DNA of 64,000 nucleotides, from NCBI RefSeq assembly GCF_000832305.1, contig NZ_CP010537.1, forward strand, positions 1,364,001 to 1,428,000. Direction: 5' to 3'. Position numbers and translations under genes: made by a program. Every line of letters begins with the position of its first letter. Position 1 is the stretch's first letter. The notes beneath the pieces were generated by a model. That model ran no database searches. It worked only from the letters and a program-made list of their open reading frames with translations, and was not told the origin of the DNA. The stretch comes from Cupriavidus basilensis. GTDB taxonomy: Bacteria; Pseudomonadota; Gammaproteobacteria; Burkholderiales; Burkholderiaceae. This document shows, one piece after another, positions 31,700 to 40,743 of the stretch.

Positions 31700-32401
31700 A
31701 TGGACGACATCATGGTGCGGCGCCGCGTCCCCGCGAGCGCCAAGGCGGAGCAACGCATCCGCGACATCCTGCGCGTGGCCCGCGAAGTCTTTGCCGAGAT
31801 GGGCTACGAGCGCACCACCACCACCGAGATCGCCCAGCGCCTGGGCATCTCCGAAGCCACGGTGTTTACCTATTTCCACGGCAAGCGCGAACTTTGTGTG
31901 CGGGTGATCGAAGACTGGTACGACGAGATCATCGCGGCGGTGGAAGAAGGCATGCCGCGCGGCCAGAGCACCAAGGCGCAGCTCGAGTTCTTCGTGCGCA
32001 CGCATCTTCGGCTGTTCCTGATCCAGGGCACCGGGCTATGCGCGCTGGTGCTCTCCGAAGGCCGCGCCAGGGGGCCGGGGCTGGGCGAGGTGTTCGTGCC
32101 GCTGCAGCGGCGCTACACCGCGCCGCTGATGGATATGCTGGCGCGCGCGCGGGAGAGTGGGGAGATCCGGGCAGACCTGCCGTTGAGCTTGCTGCGCTCG
32201 GCGATCTTCGGGCCGATGGAGCACATTCTTTGGGACGCAATCGCCAGGCAGCGGCCGGTGGATATCGAGCGGACCGCCAAGGATATCGTGGCGCTGCTCT
32301 GGCCGGCACTATTGCCGCCGGACCTGGAGGTAGCGGCGCTGCGGGCGTTTTATGGTGAAGTGGGGGCGGCGTTGCGGCGAGTGGACGGGCGCACGGAATA
32401 G
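31700..32401 (+). CDS. TetR-family regulator divergent from the liu operon
   Basis: A 233-residue regulator. The helix-turn-helix is at about residues 20-66 (RTTTTEIAQRLGISEATVFTYFHGK), the rest a ligand-binding helical domain. TetR proteins adjacent to leucine-degradation genes in betaproteobacteria have been named LiuQ; this one lies divergent from the ligase-liuABCD operon, across a palindromic promoter. A wider fatty-acid role cannot be excluded. Confidence 0.85.
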   Translation: MDDIMVRRRVPASAKAEQRIRDILRVAREVFAEMGYERTTTTEIAQRLGISEATVFTYFHGKRELCVRVIEDWYDEIIAAVEEGMPRGQSTKAQLEFFVRTHLRLFLIQGTGLCALVLSEGRARGPGLGEVFVPLQRRYTAPLMDMLARARESGEIRADLPLSLLRSAIFGPMEHILWDAIARQRPVDIERTAKDIVALLWPALLPPDLEVAALRAFYGEVGAALRRVDGRTE

Positions 32402-32694
32402 GGCACGCGAAGTGGGGCGTTCGGTCGTGCCGCGGCCTGCGCTCAGGCAACAGTTCGGGCGGCGCCAACCCCGGTGTGTGGCACTGCCCAACAGCGCTAG
32501 CGGCGTGGCTTCCTTTGGAGCACATTCGGGCGCTTTTCCGCGGTGCTGGCGCGGGCATGGGAAATGCGTAAGGGTGAAACAGCGGGTGAAACAACGGCGG
32601 CATCAGCGCCGCCTTTGCGACTGGCACCCCGGTTTTCCCCGTGCGTCGACGCATTGTGTCGTCGTCCGCTGCTTCTCTGAGGGAAGGGTTTGCC

Positions 32695-32847
32695 ATGCAA
32701 AAGCTGTCCATTCTGGCAATTTGCCTGCTTGTTCTCCTGGCCTGCATGACCGCGTTCATCTGCCTGTCCGGCGCATTCACGCTGCGCGACACCGAATACG
32801 GAAGCGGCACGGCGGCGTTCTGCTATATCGAGGGGTACGTTTGTTGA
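32695..32847 (+). CDS. Small single-span membrane protein, 50 residues
   Basis: Not recognised. The ATG at 32695 has an excellent ribosome site (GAGGGAAGGG, about 8 bp upstream). Residues 4-26 form one hydrophobic helix (LSILAICLLVLLACMTAFIC), followed by a short tail with three Cys in total near the end (AFCYIEGYVC). The tail would be outside the cell membrane if the N-terminus is cytoplasmic. The gap before it (32402-32694) has two GGGTGAAACA copies near 32572-32594 and no other recognised element. Confidence 0.5.
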   Translation: MQKLSILAICLLVLLACMTAFICLSGAFTLRDTEYGSGTAAFCYIEGYVC

Positions 32848-33038
32848 GGCCAACTCTGCCACTGTCCCACTGCCCCACTGCCCCACTGTCGGCCGGGTTG
32901 GTGGAAACCAGTGGAATAATCCCGCTGCCTGAAGCGTTTACCGCAAGGGCAGGGTGCGCGGCGTGTGCGCGTGCTTGAACTATGCTGGAAGGGTTCCTGG
33001 CCCGAGAACACCACGCGCGCCAACGATGGAGAATGGTC

Positions 33039-33560
33039 ATGCAATATCGCTTAGCCAGATGGATGGGCGCTACCGCCGCTGCGCTTGCGCTGTGTGCCTG
33101 CGCGTTCCTGCAGCCGGTCGAGACCGCACAAAAGATGATCGGCAGCCCGCAGAGCGCCGTGCGCGACACCTTCGGCAAGCCCACGGAGACCTACCAGCTC
33201 GCCGCCGGCACCAGCCGCTGGATCTACTCGAAGCAGCCGCTCGGGTTCGAAGTCTACGCGGCGGATTTCGACGCCAGCGGAAACCTCGCCAGTTTCCGCC
33301 AGATGCTGACCGAGAAGGAGATCTATGAGGCGCGACCGGGCACCTGGACCAAGCAGGACGTGGCCCAACGCTTCGGCCTGCCGCGCGAGCCGGTCCAGTA
33401 CTACCCGCTGATGAAGCGTGAGGCATGGTCGTACCGGCTCTACGTCGGCGCTTACATGCCGGCCCACTTCAGCGCTTACTTTGACGATCGCGGGGTGCTG
33501 GACCGCACCATGATCATTGTCGATCCGCTTGGGGGCGACGACCATTCCAGCAGCAAGTGA
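33039..33560 (+). CDS. Lipoprotein with two BamE-like repeats
   Basis: A 173-residue protein with a lipobox at LALCAC, so probably lipid-anchored in the outer membrane. Two similar halves follow: MIGSPQSAVRDTFGKPTETY with a WIYSKQPLGFEVYAADFD strand pair, then WTKQDVAQRFGLPREPVQYY with WSYRLYVGAYMPAHFSAYFD. This pattern is that of BamE/SmpA-type domains found in many envelope lipoproteins. The start at 33039 is preceded by GGAG 7 bp upstream. Function unknown. Confidence 0.72.
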   Translation: MQYRLARWMGATAAALALCACAFLQPVETAQKMIGSPQSAVRDTFGKPTETYQLAAGTSRWIYSKQPLGFEVYAADFDASGNLASFRQMLTEKEIYEARPGTWTKQDVAQRFGLPREPVQYYPLMKREAWSYRLYVGAYMPAHFSAYFDDRGVLDRTMIIVDPLGGDDHSSSK

Positions 33561-33670
33561 TTGCCGCCTTGGCAACCCGCTGTGCAGTGCCTGGCCAGGT
33601 GATATCGCGTCCATGGCCAGTTGCGCGGCGGGTGCAAAGGTGCGCAATGGCCTTTGGATCCGCGTGCGGG

Positions 33671-33688
33671 AAGGCGGAGGGCCTTTTT
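33671..33688 (+). terminator. Candidate rho-independent terminator of the lipoprotein gene
   Basis: AAGGC pairs with GCCTT around the loop GGAGG, followed by TTT, about 110 bp after the stop of the lipoprotein gene and directly before the end of the convergent synthase gene. Confidence 0.5.
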
Positions 33689-33692
33689 GCCA

Positions 33693-34745
33693 TTAATCTT
33701 CCAGCCGCGCCTCGATCCCCCCGATCAACCGCTCAATCCAGATCCGCAGCAAGCCATTGGACGGCGCCATCAACGCCGAATACCCCACAATCCGATACAC
33801 CTCGCTGCGCCGTATCTTGGACACCTTCGCCGGATCCAGCCAATCGTCATTGCCCGCAAGCAGCAGCAGCGTCTCCAGCCCGATAAGCACCGGCCACAAG
33901 CACGCCAGGCGCAATCGAACAGAGAACGCAGGAATGGCAAACGTGTAATCCACCGCCTCACGGAAATGACCCAGCGTCGTGCGGATCAGCGCGAACAGAA
34001 GTGGTTTCGCACGCGCTGAATTGCCTGGCAACAGCAAGTCTTGCGGCGTCAGTCCATACCGGTCCAGCATCGTCCCGGGCAGGTAGCAGCGCCCGATCCG
34101 CAGGTCCTTGGCGCAGTCCCGCAGCACATTGGTCATCTGCAGCGCCTTGCCAAAGCGCACGCCTCGCAGCAGCATCGCCTCGGAGTCTGCCTTGAGCGTC
34201 CCGGGCATATGGGCGTAGGTCATCTTGGTCCAGAACTCCCCCACGCATCCCGCGACCAGGTAGGTGTACCGGTCCAGCTCTTCCCATTCGCGCAGCACGC
34301 CAATCTGCCCGGAGCTTTCGTCGGGGAACGTGCGCAGATCAAATTCCATGCCGGAGGCCAGGGTCGACACGATCTCGCGAACCGCTGTCCGATCGGCCGC
34401 GCTCAGCCGGGACAGCATCGTCAGCGCCGGGCCGAGCGATTCGAGCAGAACCTTCTCGTCCGATAGCGCTTGCTGCCCGGCGACCTCCGCCGCCAGCCGC
34501 CGCATGAGCGTGCCGTCGTCCGTGGCGCCGTTGACCTGATCGCGCAGCGACAGCAGCAGTTCCAGCCGTTGCTGCGGTGGAATCAGCGCGGTGTCCGCAA
34601 TGGTGTCGGCGGCGCGCGCCAGCAGATAAGCCAGGCCGATCGGATCGCGCATCCCGGCGGGCAGCACCCGCAGGGTGAGATAGAAAGAGCGTGAAACGCC
34701 TTTGAGCAGCGGGCCAAGAAGGAAGGCCCGGGTAGGGTTAGGCAT
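33693..34745 (-). CDS. Squalene/phytoene synthase family enzyme (squalene synthase-like)
   Basis: A 350-residue prenyl-diphosphate coupling enzyme. The first Asp motif is DTIAD at residues 47-51, with FYLTLRVLP before it; the second is NVLRDCAKDLRIGRCYLP near 205-222, binding the Mg-diphosphate. Length and motif context favour a farnesyl-diphosphate farnesyltransferase (squalene synthase) over the shorter HpnC/HpnD proteins. A C-terminal hydrophobic helix suggests membrane attachment. No hopanoid or carotenoid genes are adjacent in the window. Confidence 0.85.
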   Translation of the reverse strand: MPNPTRAFLLGPLLKGVSRSFYLTLRVLPAGMRDPIGLAYLLARAADTIADTALIPPQQRLELLLSLRDQVNGATDDGTLMRRLAAEVAGQQALSDEKVLLESLGPALTMLSRLSAADRTAVREIVSTLASGMEFDLRTFPDESSGQIGVLREWEELDRYTYLVAGCVGEFWTKMTYAHMPGTLKADSEAMLLRGVRFGKALQMTNVLRDCAKDLRIGRCYLPGTMLDRYGLTPQDLLLPGNSARAKPLLFALIRTTLGHFREAVDYTFAIPAFSVRLRLACLWPVLIGLETLLLLAGNDDWLDPAKVSKIRRSEVYRIVGYSALMAPSNGLLRIWIERLIGGIEARLED

Positions 34746-34839
34746 GGATGGGGTCGGGTCGTGATTGACAAGTCGGCGCTGCCGGATTGTATCCGCATCC
34801 GGCGCGATGGCCGCGGGGAAGTAGCGCCCCAGCGCCAGC

Positions 34840-36204
34840 TCAGAGCGCGCCCGTCAGCCTGCGCCGCACAAAGACGATATGCTCGCGCAGCACATAGAAC
34901 TGGTCGGCATAGGCGAGCGGCATCTTCATCTTGTTGACCGCGTCTTCGATGTGGTCTAGGCGCTGGGCCTGGGCGGCTTTTTCTTCCTCGGAGAGGTTCG
35001 CCAGCGCCACGCGCTCGATTTCGATCAGGGCGCCGTACCAGCGATAGATGCGGGACTTGACCCGCCACCGGTAGAGCGAGGGCACCAGCCGGAAGGCCGG
35101 AATCAGGATCACGATCACGGGCACAAGCACCAGCGCGCGGGAGAGCAGGCTCGCCAGCCAGAAGGGCAGGTGGCGGTACAGGAAACCCTTGCCCGATGCG
35201 TAATAGCGCGTGGCGTCGTCGCTTAGCGGGAACTCATGCGCGGTGGCGGAGGGAAACTGCCCGGCGCTCTGCAGCAGCCCGGCCTTGCCGTGGACCTCGC
35301 GCGCGGCCTCGATCAGCAGGTCGGACAGCGCGGGATGCAGCGAGTCGCGCGCCACCAGCTCCACCGTCGGGCCGATCAGGCGGATCGGGTGTGCCGGGAG
35401 ATTCTTGCCCAGGTCGAAGGCGCCGGCGGGCAACACCAGCTCCTGCAGATAGAGAAAGCGCCGCGTATATGCATTGGCCTGCGCGAAATCCAGCAGGCGG
35501 ATGCCCGGCATGCGAAACAGCTTGCGCATGATCGGGCCGGTGGCGGAGTCGCCGGTCAGCATGGCCACGTCGATCTTGCCGTCGACCAGCGCCTGGGCGG
35601 CGTCCTCGCCGTCGAAGGCGATAAGCTCGGCACTGCCGCCCGGCTCAATGCCGTTCGCCTTGAGCAGCGTCAGCGCCAGCACGCGGGCACCGCTGCCTTC
35701 GCGCCCGATGGCGATGCGCGACTTGCGGAAGTCGGACAATTTATGCTGTTCCTTGCCGCGGTACAGCACCGTGATGGGCGCGTAGAACACGCTGCCCAGC
35801 GAGACCAGCCCCTCGGTGTCCACATCGCCGGAGACGCCGCCCTGCACCAACGCCAGGTCAACGTCCTGCTTGCGATCGGCCAGCCGCTGCACGTTCTGGC
35901 GGGAGCCTTCGGAGGCCAGCACATTCAGCGTGATGCCATTGCGCGCGAGGATCTTTGCGTACTTCTCGGCGGCGTCGTAGAAGGAACTGCCCTTGGGGCC
36001 CGCGCTGATGGAGATGGTGCTCGGCGGCGCCGGCTGCACCAGCCAAACGGCGAGCCAGACGGCTGCCAGGGCAAGGGCCAGCACGGGGCCGAAGGACACG
36101 GCCAGGTCGCGCCAGGAAATGGCGACAAAGCGGGCGCGCAAGCGGCGTATATCCGGCAGCGCGTTGGCGGCGGTGGGCTTGTCTGGTGCGGGGTCCGGCG
36201 GCAT
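34840..36204 (-). CDS. TAXI-family TRAP transporter solute-binding protein, membrane-anchored
   Basis: A 454-residue protein with an N-terminal membrane helix (about residues 34-54), then the TAXI core starting ISISAGPKGSSFYDAAEKYAK and ending before a second membrane segment (about 345-375), and a C-terminal cytoplasmic helix rich in charged residues. TAXI proteins normally deliver ligands to TRAP permeases; no permease gene lies here, and double anchoring is unlike classical soluble receptors, so a sensory or orphan role is possible. Confidence 0.82.
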   Translation of the reverse strand: MPPDPAPDKPTAANALPDIRRLRARFVAISWRDLAVSFGPVLALALAAVWLAVWLVQPAPPSTISISAGPKGSSFYDAAEKYAKILARNGITLNVLASEGSRQNVQRLADRKQDVDLALVQGGVSGDVDTEGLVSLGSVFYAPITVLYRGKEQHKLSDFRKSRIAIGREGSGARVLALTLLKANGIEPGGSAELIAFDGEDAAQALVDGKIDVAMLTGDSATGPIMRKLFRMPGIRLLDFAQANAYTRRFLYLQELVLPAGAFDLGKNLPAHPIRLIGPTVELVARDSLHPALSDLLIEAAREVHGKAGLLQSAGQFPSATAHEFPLSDDATRYYASGKGFLYRHLPFWLASLLSRALVLVPVIVILIPAFRLVPSLYRWRVKSRIYRWYGALIEIERVALANLSEEEKAAQAQRLDHIEDAVNKMKMPLAYADQFYVLREHIVFVRRRLTGAL

Positions 36205-36308
36205 CGGCGCGATTGGGGGAGACTAGGGCCGTTGGATGATAGCACCCGCTGTGCGCCGCATTTTTGCGCGCGTTTTGCGCGCGATCCCAGGGCAACCCAT
36301 GCATGGGA

Positions 36309-37196
36309 TCAGGCCGCCTTGCCGGCCTCGTCCGCCAGGATCGAAATCAGCTCCGGCACCGTCGGCTGTGGCCGCGCGGTGTGGCTGGCGCGCTCGTAGG
36401 TATCGCGCACCGCCTCCGCCGTGGCCCGTGCGGCGCCGAGTTCCTGCGCCATCGTGGTGTAGTAGCCCATGTCCTTGAGCGCGTTGGCAATCGAGAAGCG
36501 GAAGCCGGAATTGTCCCGTGACTCGATGTAGGGGCGCATGCGGTTGAGGATCACACCGTCTGCGCCGCCCTTGGCCAGCACTTCCACCAGCACGCCCGGG
36601 TCTACGTCTGAGCGCTCAGCGCAAGCGGCGGCCTCGGCCAGCACGGCGGAGAAGCCCAGCGAGACAAAGTTGTGCAGCAGCTTGAGCCGGTGGCCCGAGC
36701 CGGCCGGCCCGGCGTGCACGATGTTTTCCGCGAAGCACGACAGCAATGGCCGGCATTGCTCGAACAAGGCGCGGTCGCCGCCGACGATCAGGTTGAGGCG
36801 GCCTTGCGCGGCTTCCTTGGGCGTGCGCGTCATGGGCGCGTCAAGGAAGCGTGCACCGGCCTTGGCCACCGCAGCGGCAATGCGCTCCGTGGACGAGGGA
36901 ATGGCGGTGGAGCAGTCGATCACCACGGCGCCCTCGCGCAGGCCGGCAAGCACGCCGTCCGGGCGGAACAGCACGTCCTCCACCTCCGGGGTGCCCGTGA
37001 CGCACAGGATCACGATATCGGCCGCGCGCGCCAGCTCGGCCGGGGTGGCGGCCGTGGTGGCGCCTGCGGCCAGCAGGTCGTCCACAGGCTGGTTGCCGGG
37101 ATGGTCGAGCAGCACCAGCGGGTGGCCGTGCCTGGCGATGTTGGTGGCGATGCCATGGCCCATCATGCCGACGCCGATCATGCCGATTGTTTTCAT
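36309..37196 (-). CDS. NAD(P)-dependent beta-hydroxyacid dehydrogenase (3-hydroxyisobutyrate dehydrogenase family)
   Basis: A 295-residue two-domain dehydrogenase. The nucleotide-binding motif is MIGVGMMGHGIATNI (about 5-19), the substrate loop FLDAPMTRTPKEAAQG (family DAPVSGG region), and the catalytic Lys lies in RLKLLHNF near residue 170. It could be 3-hydroxyisobutyrate, tartronate-semialdehyde or a related dehydrogenase. The start at 37196 has GGAGACGAC upstream. A broken GntR gene lies divergent upstream. Confidence 0.83.
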   Translation of the reverse strand: MKTIGMIGVGMMGHGIATNIARHGHPLVLLDHPGNQPVDDLLAAGATTAATPAELARAADIVILCVTGTPEVEDVLFRPDGVLAGLREGAVVIDCSTAIPSSTERIAAAVAKAGARFLDAPMTRTPKEAAQGRLNLIVGGDRALFEQCRPLLSCFAENIVHAGPAGSGHRLKLLHNFVSLGFSAVLAEAAACAERSDVDPGVLVEVLAKGGADGVILNRMRPYIESRDNSGFRFSIANALKDMGYYTTMAQELGAARATAEAVRDTYERASHTARPQPTVPELISILADEAGKAA

Positions 37197-37309
37197 GTCG
37201 TCTCCGTTCTTGTGTTTTTCTTGTGTTTTTTTGCAGGCGCCAACATCCGAGGCGCGCCGAAGGGCGTGTCGCTGCCCATGACGATAGCCTTGTCGTCCGT
37301 GCTGAAGTT

Positions 37310-37477
37310 GTATTGCAAATTTATGCTACGAATTTGTCAAGCAATGCGCGCCCGCCCACCGGGAAGTTCATGACCGAAGAGTATGGCGTGAGCCGTACCG
37401 TGGTGCGTGAACCGACTTCCCGGCTGAAATCCGAAGGCCTGGGCGAAGTCCTGCGCCGGCCGCCCGCACGGCGTTGA
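37310..37477 (+). pseudogene. Remnant of a GntR/FadR-family regulator
   Basis: A stretch translating to PPTGKFMTEEYGVSRTVVRE and SRLKSEGLGEV, almost the recognition helix and wing of a FadR/GntR DNA-binding domain (family form EEYGVSRTVVREALSRLKSEGLVEV). It has no N-terminal part with a proper start, and stops at 37477 before any effector domain; the rest of the 307-bp gap holds no further coding sequence. It lies divergent from the dehydrogenase, the usual place for its regulator, so the regulator has decayed. Confidence 0.6.
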
Positions 37478-37503
37478 CGCATGCCAGCCGCGCGGATGGC
37501 GCC

Positions 37504-37971
37504 TCAGGCTTTTGGCGGCGGCGCGAAGGCTGCGGCCTGACCCGGCTTGCGCAGCATCTTGTCGACCTCGCCGGCATGCAGCTCCTCGATCTGGATCATC
37601 TGGCGCGCGAACTCCTCCAGTGCCACGGAGCGATCCTCCACCAGCGCCAGCAGCTCGCGATACAGCTTGAGGGCAGCGTTTTCCGCTTCCAGGGACTCAC
37701 GCAGCATGGCGGCGGTATCGAAGGTGTGGCTGTCGAGCAGCTTGCCGATGGCCAGCGACGGATACGCCCCCAGCGTGGTAATCCATTCTCCCGCCTGCTG
37801 GGCATGCAGCAGGGATTCGTTGGCCTGCTCGCGCAGCCAGGAAACGATCGGGATGCGGCCAAAGCCGAACACAAGCAGCGAGTAATGGGTATAGCGCACC
37901 ACCCCCGCAAGCTCGGCTTCGAGGATCCGGTTCAGCACGCTGACCACTTCTTCCTTTTCCATCTCAGCCAT
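37504..37971 (-). CDS. Ferritin-like diiron protein (bacterioferritin-like)
   Basis: A 155-residue four-helix protein. Helix 1 has LNRILEAELAGVVRYTHYS (E18, E20), helix 2 ANESLLHAQQAGEWI, helix 3 SLEAENAALKLYREL, and helix 4 QIEELHAGEV with the ExxH pair. In helix 2 the Glu lies four residues before the His rather than three as in classical Bfr, so the metal site may differ. No haem-ligand Met is evident. The ribosome site GGAGGG precedes the ATG. Confidence 0.75.
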   Translation of the reverse strand: MAEMEKEEVVSVLNRILEAELAGVVRYTHYSLLVFGFGRIPIVSWLREQANESLLHAQQAGEWITTLGAYPSLAIGKLLDSHTFDTAAMLRESLEAENAALKLYRELLALVEDRSVALEEFARQMIQIEELHAGEVDKMLRKPGQAAAFAPPPKA

Positions 37972-38005
37972 GGCATGTTCCCTCCGACGGTTTGGCGTTG
38001 CTACG

Positions 38006-39082
38006 TCATTGGCGGGTCGCGATCATCATGGAGTCAGGCCCGGTGAGCGGTTCCACCCGCGCTTGCGCAAAGCCCACTTGCCTGGCCCAGGCGCAGCACT
38101 GCGCCCCGGTGTAATCGAAGCCACCCGGGGTTTCGATCAGCATGTTCAGGCTCATCAGCAAGCCAAACACGTTCTGTTTGCGCGCGTCGTCGATCATCGC
38201 GTCATAGACGATCAGGCGGCCGCCGGCGGGCAGCGCGGCGTGGCATTTTTCCAGCAGGTACAGCTTCTGCTCGAGATCCCAGTCGTGCAGGATATGCCCC
38301 ATGACAAGCACGTCTGCCTGCGGGCAGGGGTCGTTGAAGAAGTCGCCGGGGTAAAAGCGCAGCCGATCCTGCAGGCCATGCGAGGCGACATATTCCTCGA
38401 AGACCGGGCCAACCGCGGGCAGGTCGAAGCCGCCGCCGCGCAGGTGCGGGTGGGCCAGCGCGATCTGTACCGGCAGGGCCCCTTGCGCCGTGCCGATATC
38501 GATAAAGGTCTGGCACTGCGCCCAAGGGAATTTGCGCGCCATCGCCTGGGCGGCGGCCAGGCTGACGCCGGTCATGGCTTGCAGGAAGCCGCGCAGGCCT
38601 TGTTCGTCCCGATAGATCGCGGCGAAGAGGTCACCATGCTCGTCGGCCTGGGTCTGCGGCAGGCCGGAGCGCAGCGAATCGGTCAGCGACGCCCAACTGG
38701 GGTACAGGCGCGTATTGGCCATCTCCAGCAGGCCGCCTACATAGCTGGGCTTGGCCTTGTCGAGGAAGAGGTCCGTGTCGGGCGTGTTGCTGTACCGGCT
38801 GGGCGCCTCGGCGTCTTCGCGCTCGAGCAGGTGCAGGGCCACCAGCGCATCGAGGAAATCCACCGCGCCGCGTGGATGCAGGCCAAGGGCGGCGGCCAGG
38901 GCGCCGGCCGGCTGCGGCGCCTTCGCCAGTTGCGTGAACACGCCAAGCTCCACCGCGCTGAGCAGGGTCTTGGAGGCCCAGAAGCCCATCCCGAGCTGCA
39001 ACACCCGCTCCGGTGTCAGGTCCGGCACCTGCCATGGGCTGGCGGGCGTGGGGCCGCGGGCGACGTCTTTTCCGTTCTGCAT
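38006..39082 (-). CDS. SAM-dependent O-methyltransferase, acetylserotonin OMT-like
   Basis: A 358-residue methyltransferase with an N-terminal winged dimerisation domain (LTPERVLQLGMGFWASKTLL to about residue 110) and a C-terminal SAM domain (TFIDIGTAQGALPVQIA near 190-206; MGHILHDWD, with the catalytic-type His). This is the family of plant-type and bacterial small-molecule O-methyltransferases, often for phenolic or polyketide substrates. Substrate unknown; monocistronic with the ribosome site GAGG. Confidence 0.83.
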   Translation of the reverse strand: MQNGKDVARGPTPASPWQVPDLTPERVLQLGMGFWASKTLLSAVELGVFTQLAKAPQPAGALAAALGLHPRGAVDFLDALVALHLLEREDAEAPSRYSNTPDTDLFLDKAKPSYVGGLLEMANTRLYPSWASLTDSLRSGLPQTQADEHGDLFAAIYRDEQGLRGFLQAMTGVSLAAAQAMARKFPWAQCQTFIDIGTAQGALPVQIALAHPHLRGGGFDLPAVGPVFEEYVASHGLQDRLRFYPGDFFNDPCPQADVLVMGHILHDWDLEQKLYLLEKCHAALPAGGRLIVYDAMIDDARKQNVFGLLMSLNMLIETPGGFDYTGAQCCAWARQVGFAQARVEPLTGPDSMMIATRQ

Positions 39083-39270
39083 AAGTCACCTCGTCGCCGC
39101 CACCGGCGCATACCTGGATACCCGGGCGCCGGGGCGTAGGGATGGATGCTGGTAACTCTAGATGCCGGAAGAGGCGAAATCCAGCCGATTCTGGCGCGGC
39201 AGCCTTGGGCACCCGCATCCTGCCGGGGGATGCCACTGAATGCCCCTTCGGCCTATGGGGCTTGCGGGGC

Positions 39271-40743
39271 CTACAGGGCCGCCGCCAGCCGCCGACCGTG
39301 GCAAAGATGGGTGACAAGCAGCGCAAGGCCGAGCAGGCATCCCAGGCACCAGGCAAAGGCGCTGTCGTAGCCATGCGCCGTGCCGGCGCTTTCCAGCCGC
39401 GCATAGAACAGGTTCCCGACCAGCGCCACGCCAACCGAATTGCCCACCTGCTGCACCGTGGCCAGCACACCGGCGGCCACGCCGGCATGGTGTTGCGCCG
39501 TCCCCGCCAGCACGGCGGAAGCCAGCGGCGCCATCACCATGCCGATGCCCGCGCCCTGTACCACCAGCAGGATCAGCATCACGGTCATCAAGCCGGGGCC
39601 TTGCGCCTGCCATGGCAGCAGCGTGTTCGCCAGTTGCAGCCAGTGGCCCGCCGCCAGCAGCATGGCGCCATAGGCGATGGACGAGCGCCCCAGGCGGGCG
39701 GCGATGCGCGGCGCGGCCAGTGAAGTGGCGAAGAAGCCCAGCGCCAGCATCGTGAACGCGCCGCCGCCTTGCAGCGGGCTCAGGCCAAGGCCGTCTTGCA
39801 GGTAGAGCGCCAGCACGAAGTAGAACGAGGCATTGCCGGCGTAGAAGGCGACCGTCACGGCCAGGCCGCGCGCAAAGCCTGGCGCGGCGAACAGCGCCGG
39901 GCTCACCAGCGGCTGCCCGCCGCGCGCATGCAGCCGGCGCTGATGCCAGGCGAACATGGCGAGCAACACGGGCGCCATGGCCAGCGCAAGCAGGGTGGTG
40001 GGCGGCCAGCCTTGCTGCCTGCCTTCCACCAGAGGCCACACCAGCGCACCCAGCGCCGCCGCCAACAGCGCCATGCCAGGCACGTCCGGCTTGCTGCCGC
40101 TGGTGGGCGGCGATGCGCGCAACACGCGTGGCGCCAGCAGCAGCGCAATGATGGCCACGGGCACATTGATCAGGAAGCAAGCGCGCCAGCCCAGCCCGCC
40201 CGGGTCTGCCCGGATCAGCGCGCCGCCTACCAGTTGGCCGAGCAGCGCCGCCAGGCCTAGCGTGAGACCGTACGCGGCGAAGGCCCGCGCCCGCGCGGGG
40301 CCGGTGTAGGTGAGCGAGAGCATGGCCAGCACCTGCGGCTGGAGCAGCGCGCCCGCCAGGCCCTGCGCCACGCGTGCCGCGACCAGTGCGGGCGCGGACG
40401 GGGCAAGCCCGCAAGCGGCGGAGGCGAGCGCGAACAGCAACAGGCCCAGCATGAACATGCGGCGCCGCCCGAGCATGTCGCCCAGCCGCCCGCCGGTGAT
40501 CAGCCCGGTGGCATTGGCCAGGCCATAGCCCGCCACCACGAACTGCAGCGCGCCGGCGCTGGCATGCAATTCGCGCTGGATGGCCGGCAGCGCCACATTC
40601 ACGATAAAGAAATCCGTCACCACCATGAAGGTGCCGCTCAGCATCACCAGCAGGGCCAGGCGGTCCATGGCGGTCGGGGACGATGCGGCGGCGTGGTGCG
40701 GGACGGGCGCGCTCTCGGCGCGGTTCAGGCTCGAGAAGGTCAT
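39271..40743 (-). CDS. MFS drug transporter, DHA2 (EmrB/QacA) family
   Basis: A 490-residue carrier with about fourteen membrane segments. Signature parts are MVVTDFFIVNVALPAIQREL in the first helix, GGRLGDMLGRRRMF in loop 2-3 and the family motif C segment around GQLVGGALI. The ATG at 40743 has AGGA upstream; the TTG six codons earlier is part of that leader. An exporter of toxic organic compounds is likely. No regulator gene of the usual type is adjacent. Confidence 0.87.
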   Translation of the reverse strand: MTFSSLNRAESAPVPHHAAASSPTAMDRLALLVMLSGTFMVVTDFFIVNVALPAIQRELHASAGALQFVVAGYGLANATGLITGGRLGDMLGRRRMFMLGLLLFALASAACGLAPSAPALVAARVAQGLAGALLQPQVLAMLSLTYTGPARARAFAAYGLTLGLAALLGQLVGGALIRADPGGLGWRACFLINVPVAIIALLLAPRVLRASPPTSGSKPDVPGMALLAAALGALVWPLVEGRQQGWPPTTLLALAMAPVLLAMFAWHQRRLHARGGQPLVSPALFAAPGFARGLAVTVAFYAGNASFYFVLALYLQDGLGLSPLQGGGAFTMLALGFFATSLAAPRIAARLGRSSIAYGAMLLAAGHWLQLANTLLPWQAQGPGLMTVMLILLVVQGAGIGMVMAPLASAVLAGTAQHHAGVAAGVLATVQQVGNSVGVALVGNLFYARLESAGTAHGYDSAFAWCLGCLLGLALLVTHLCHGRRLAAAL

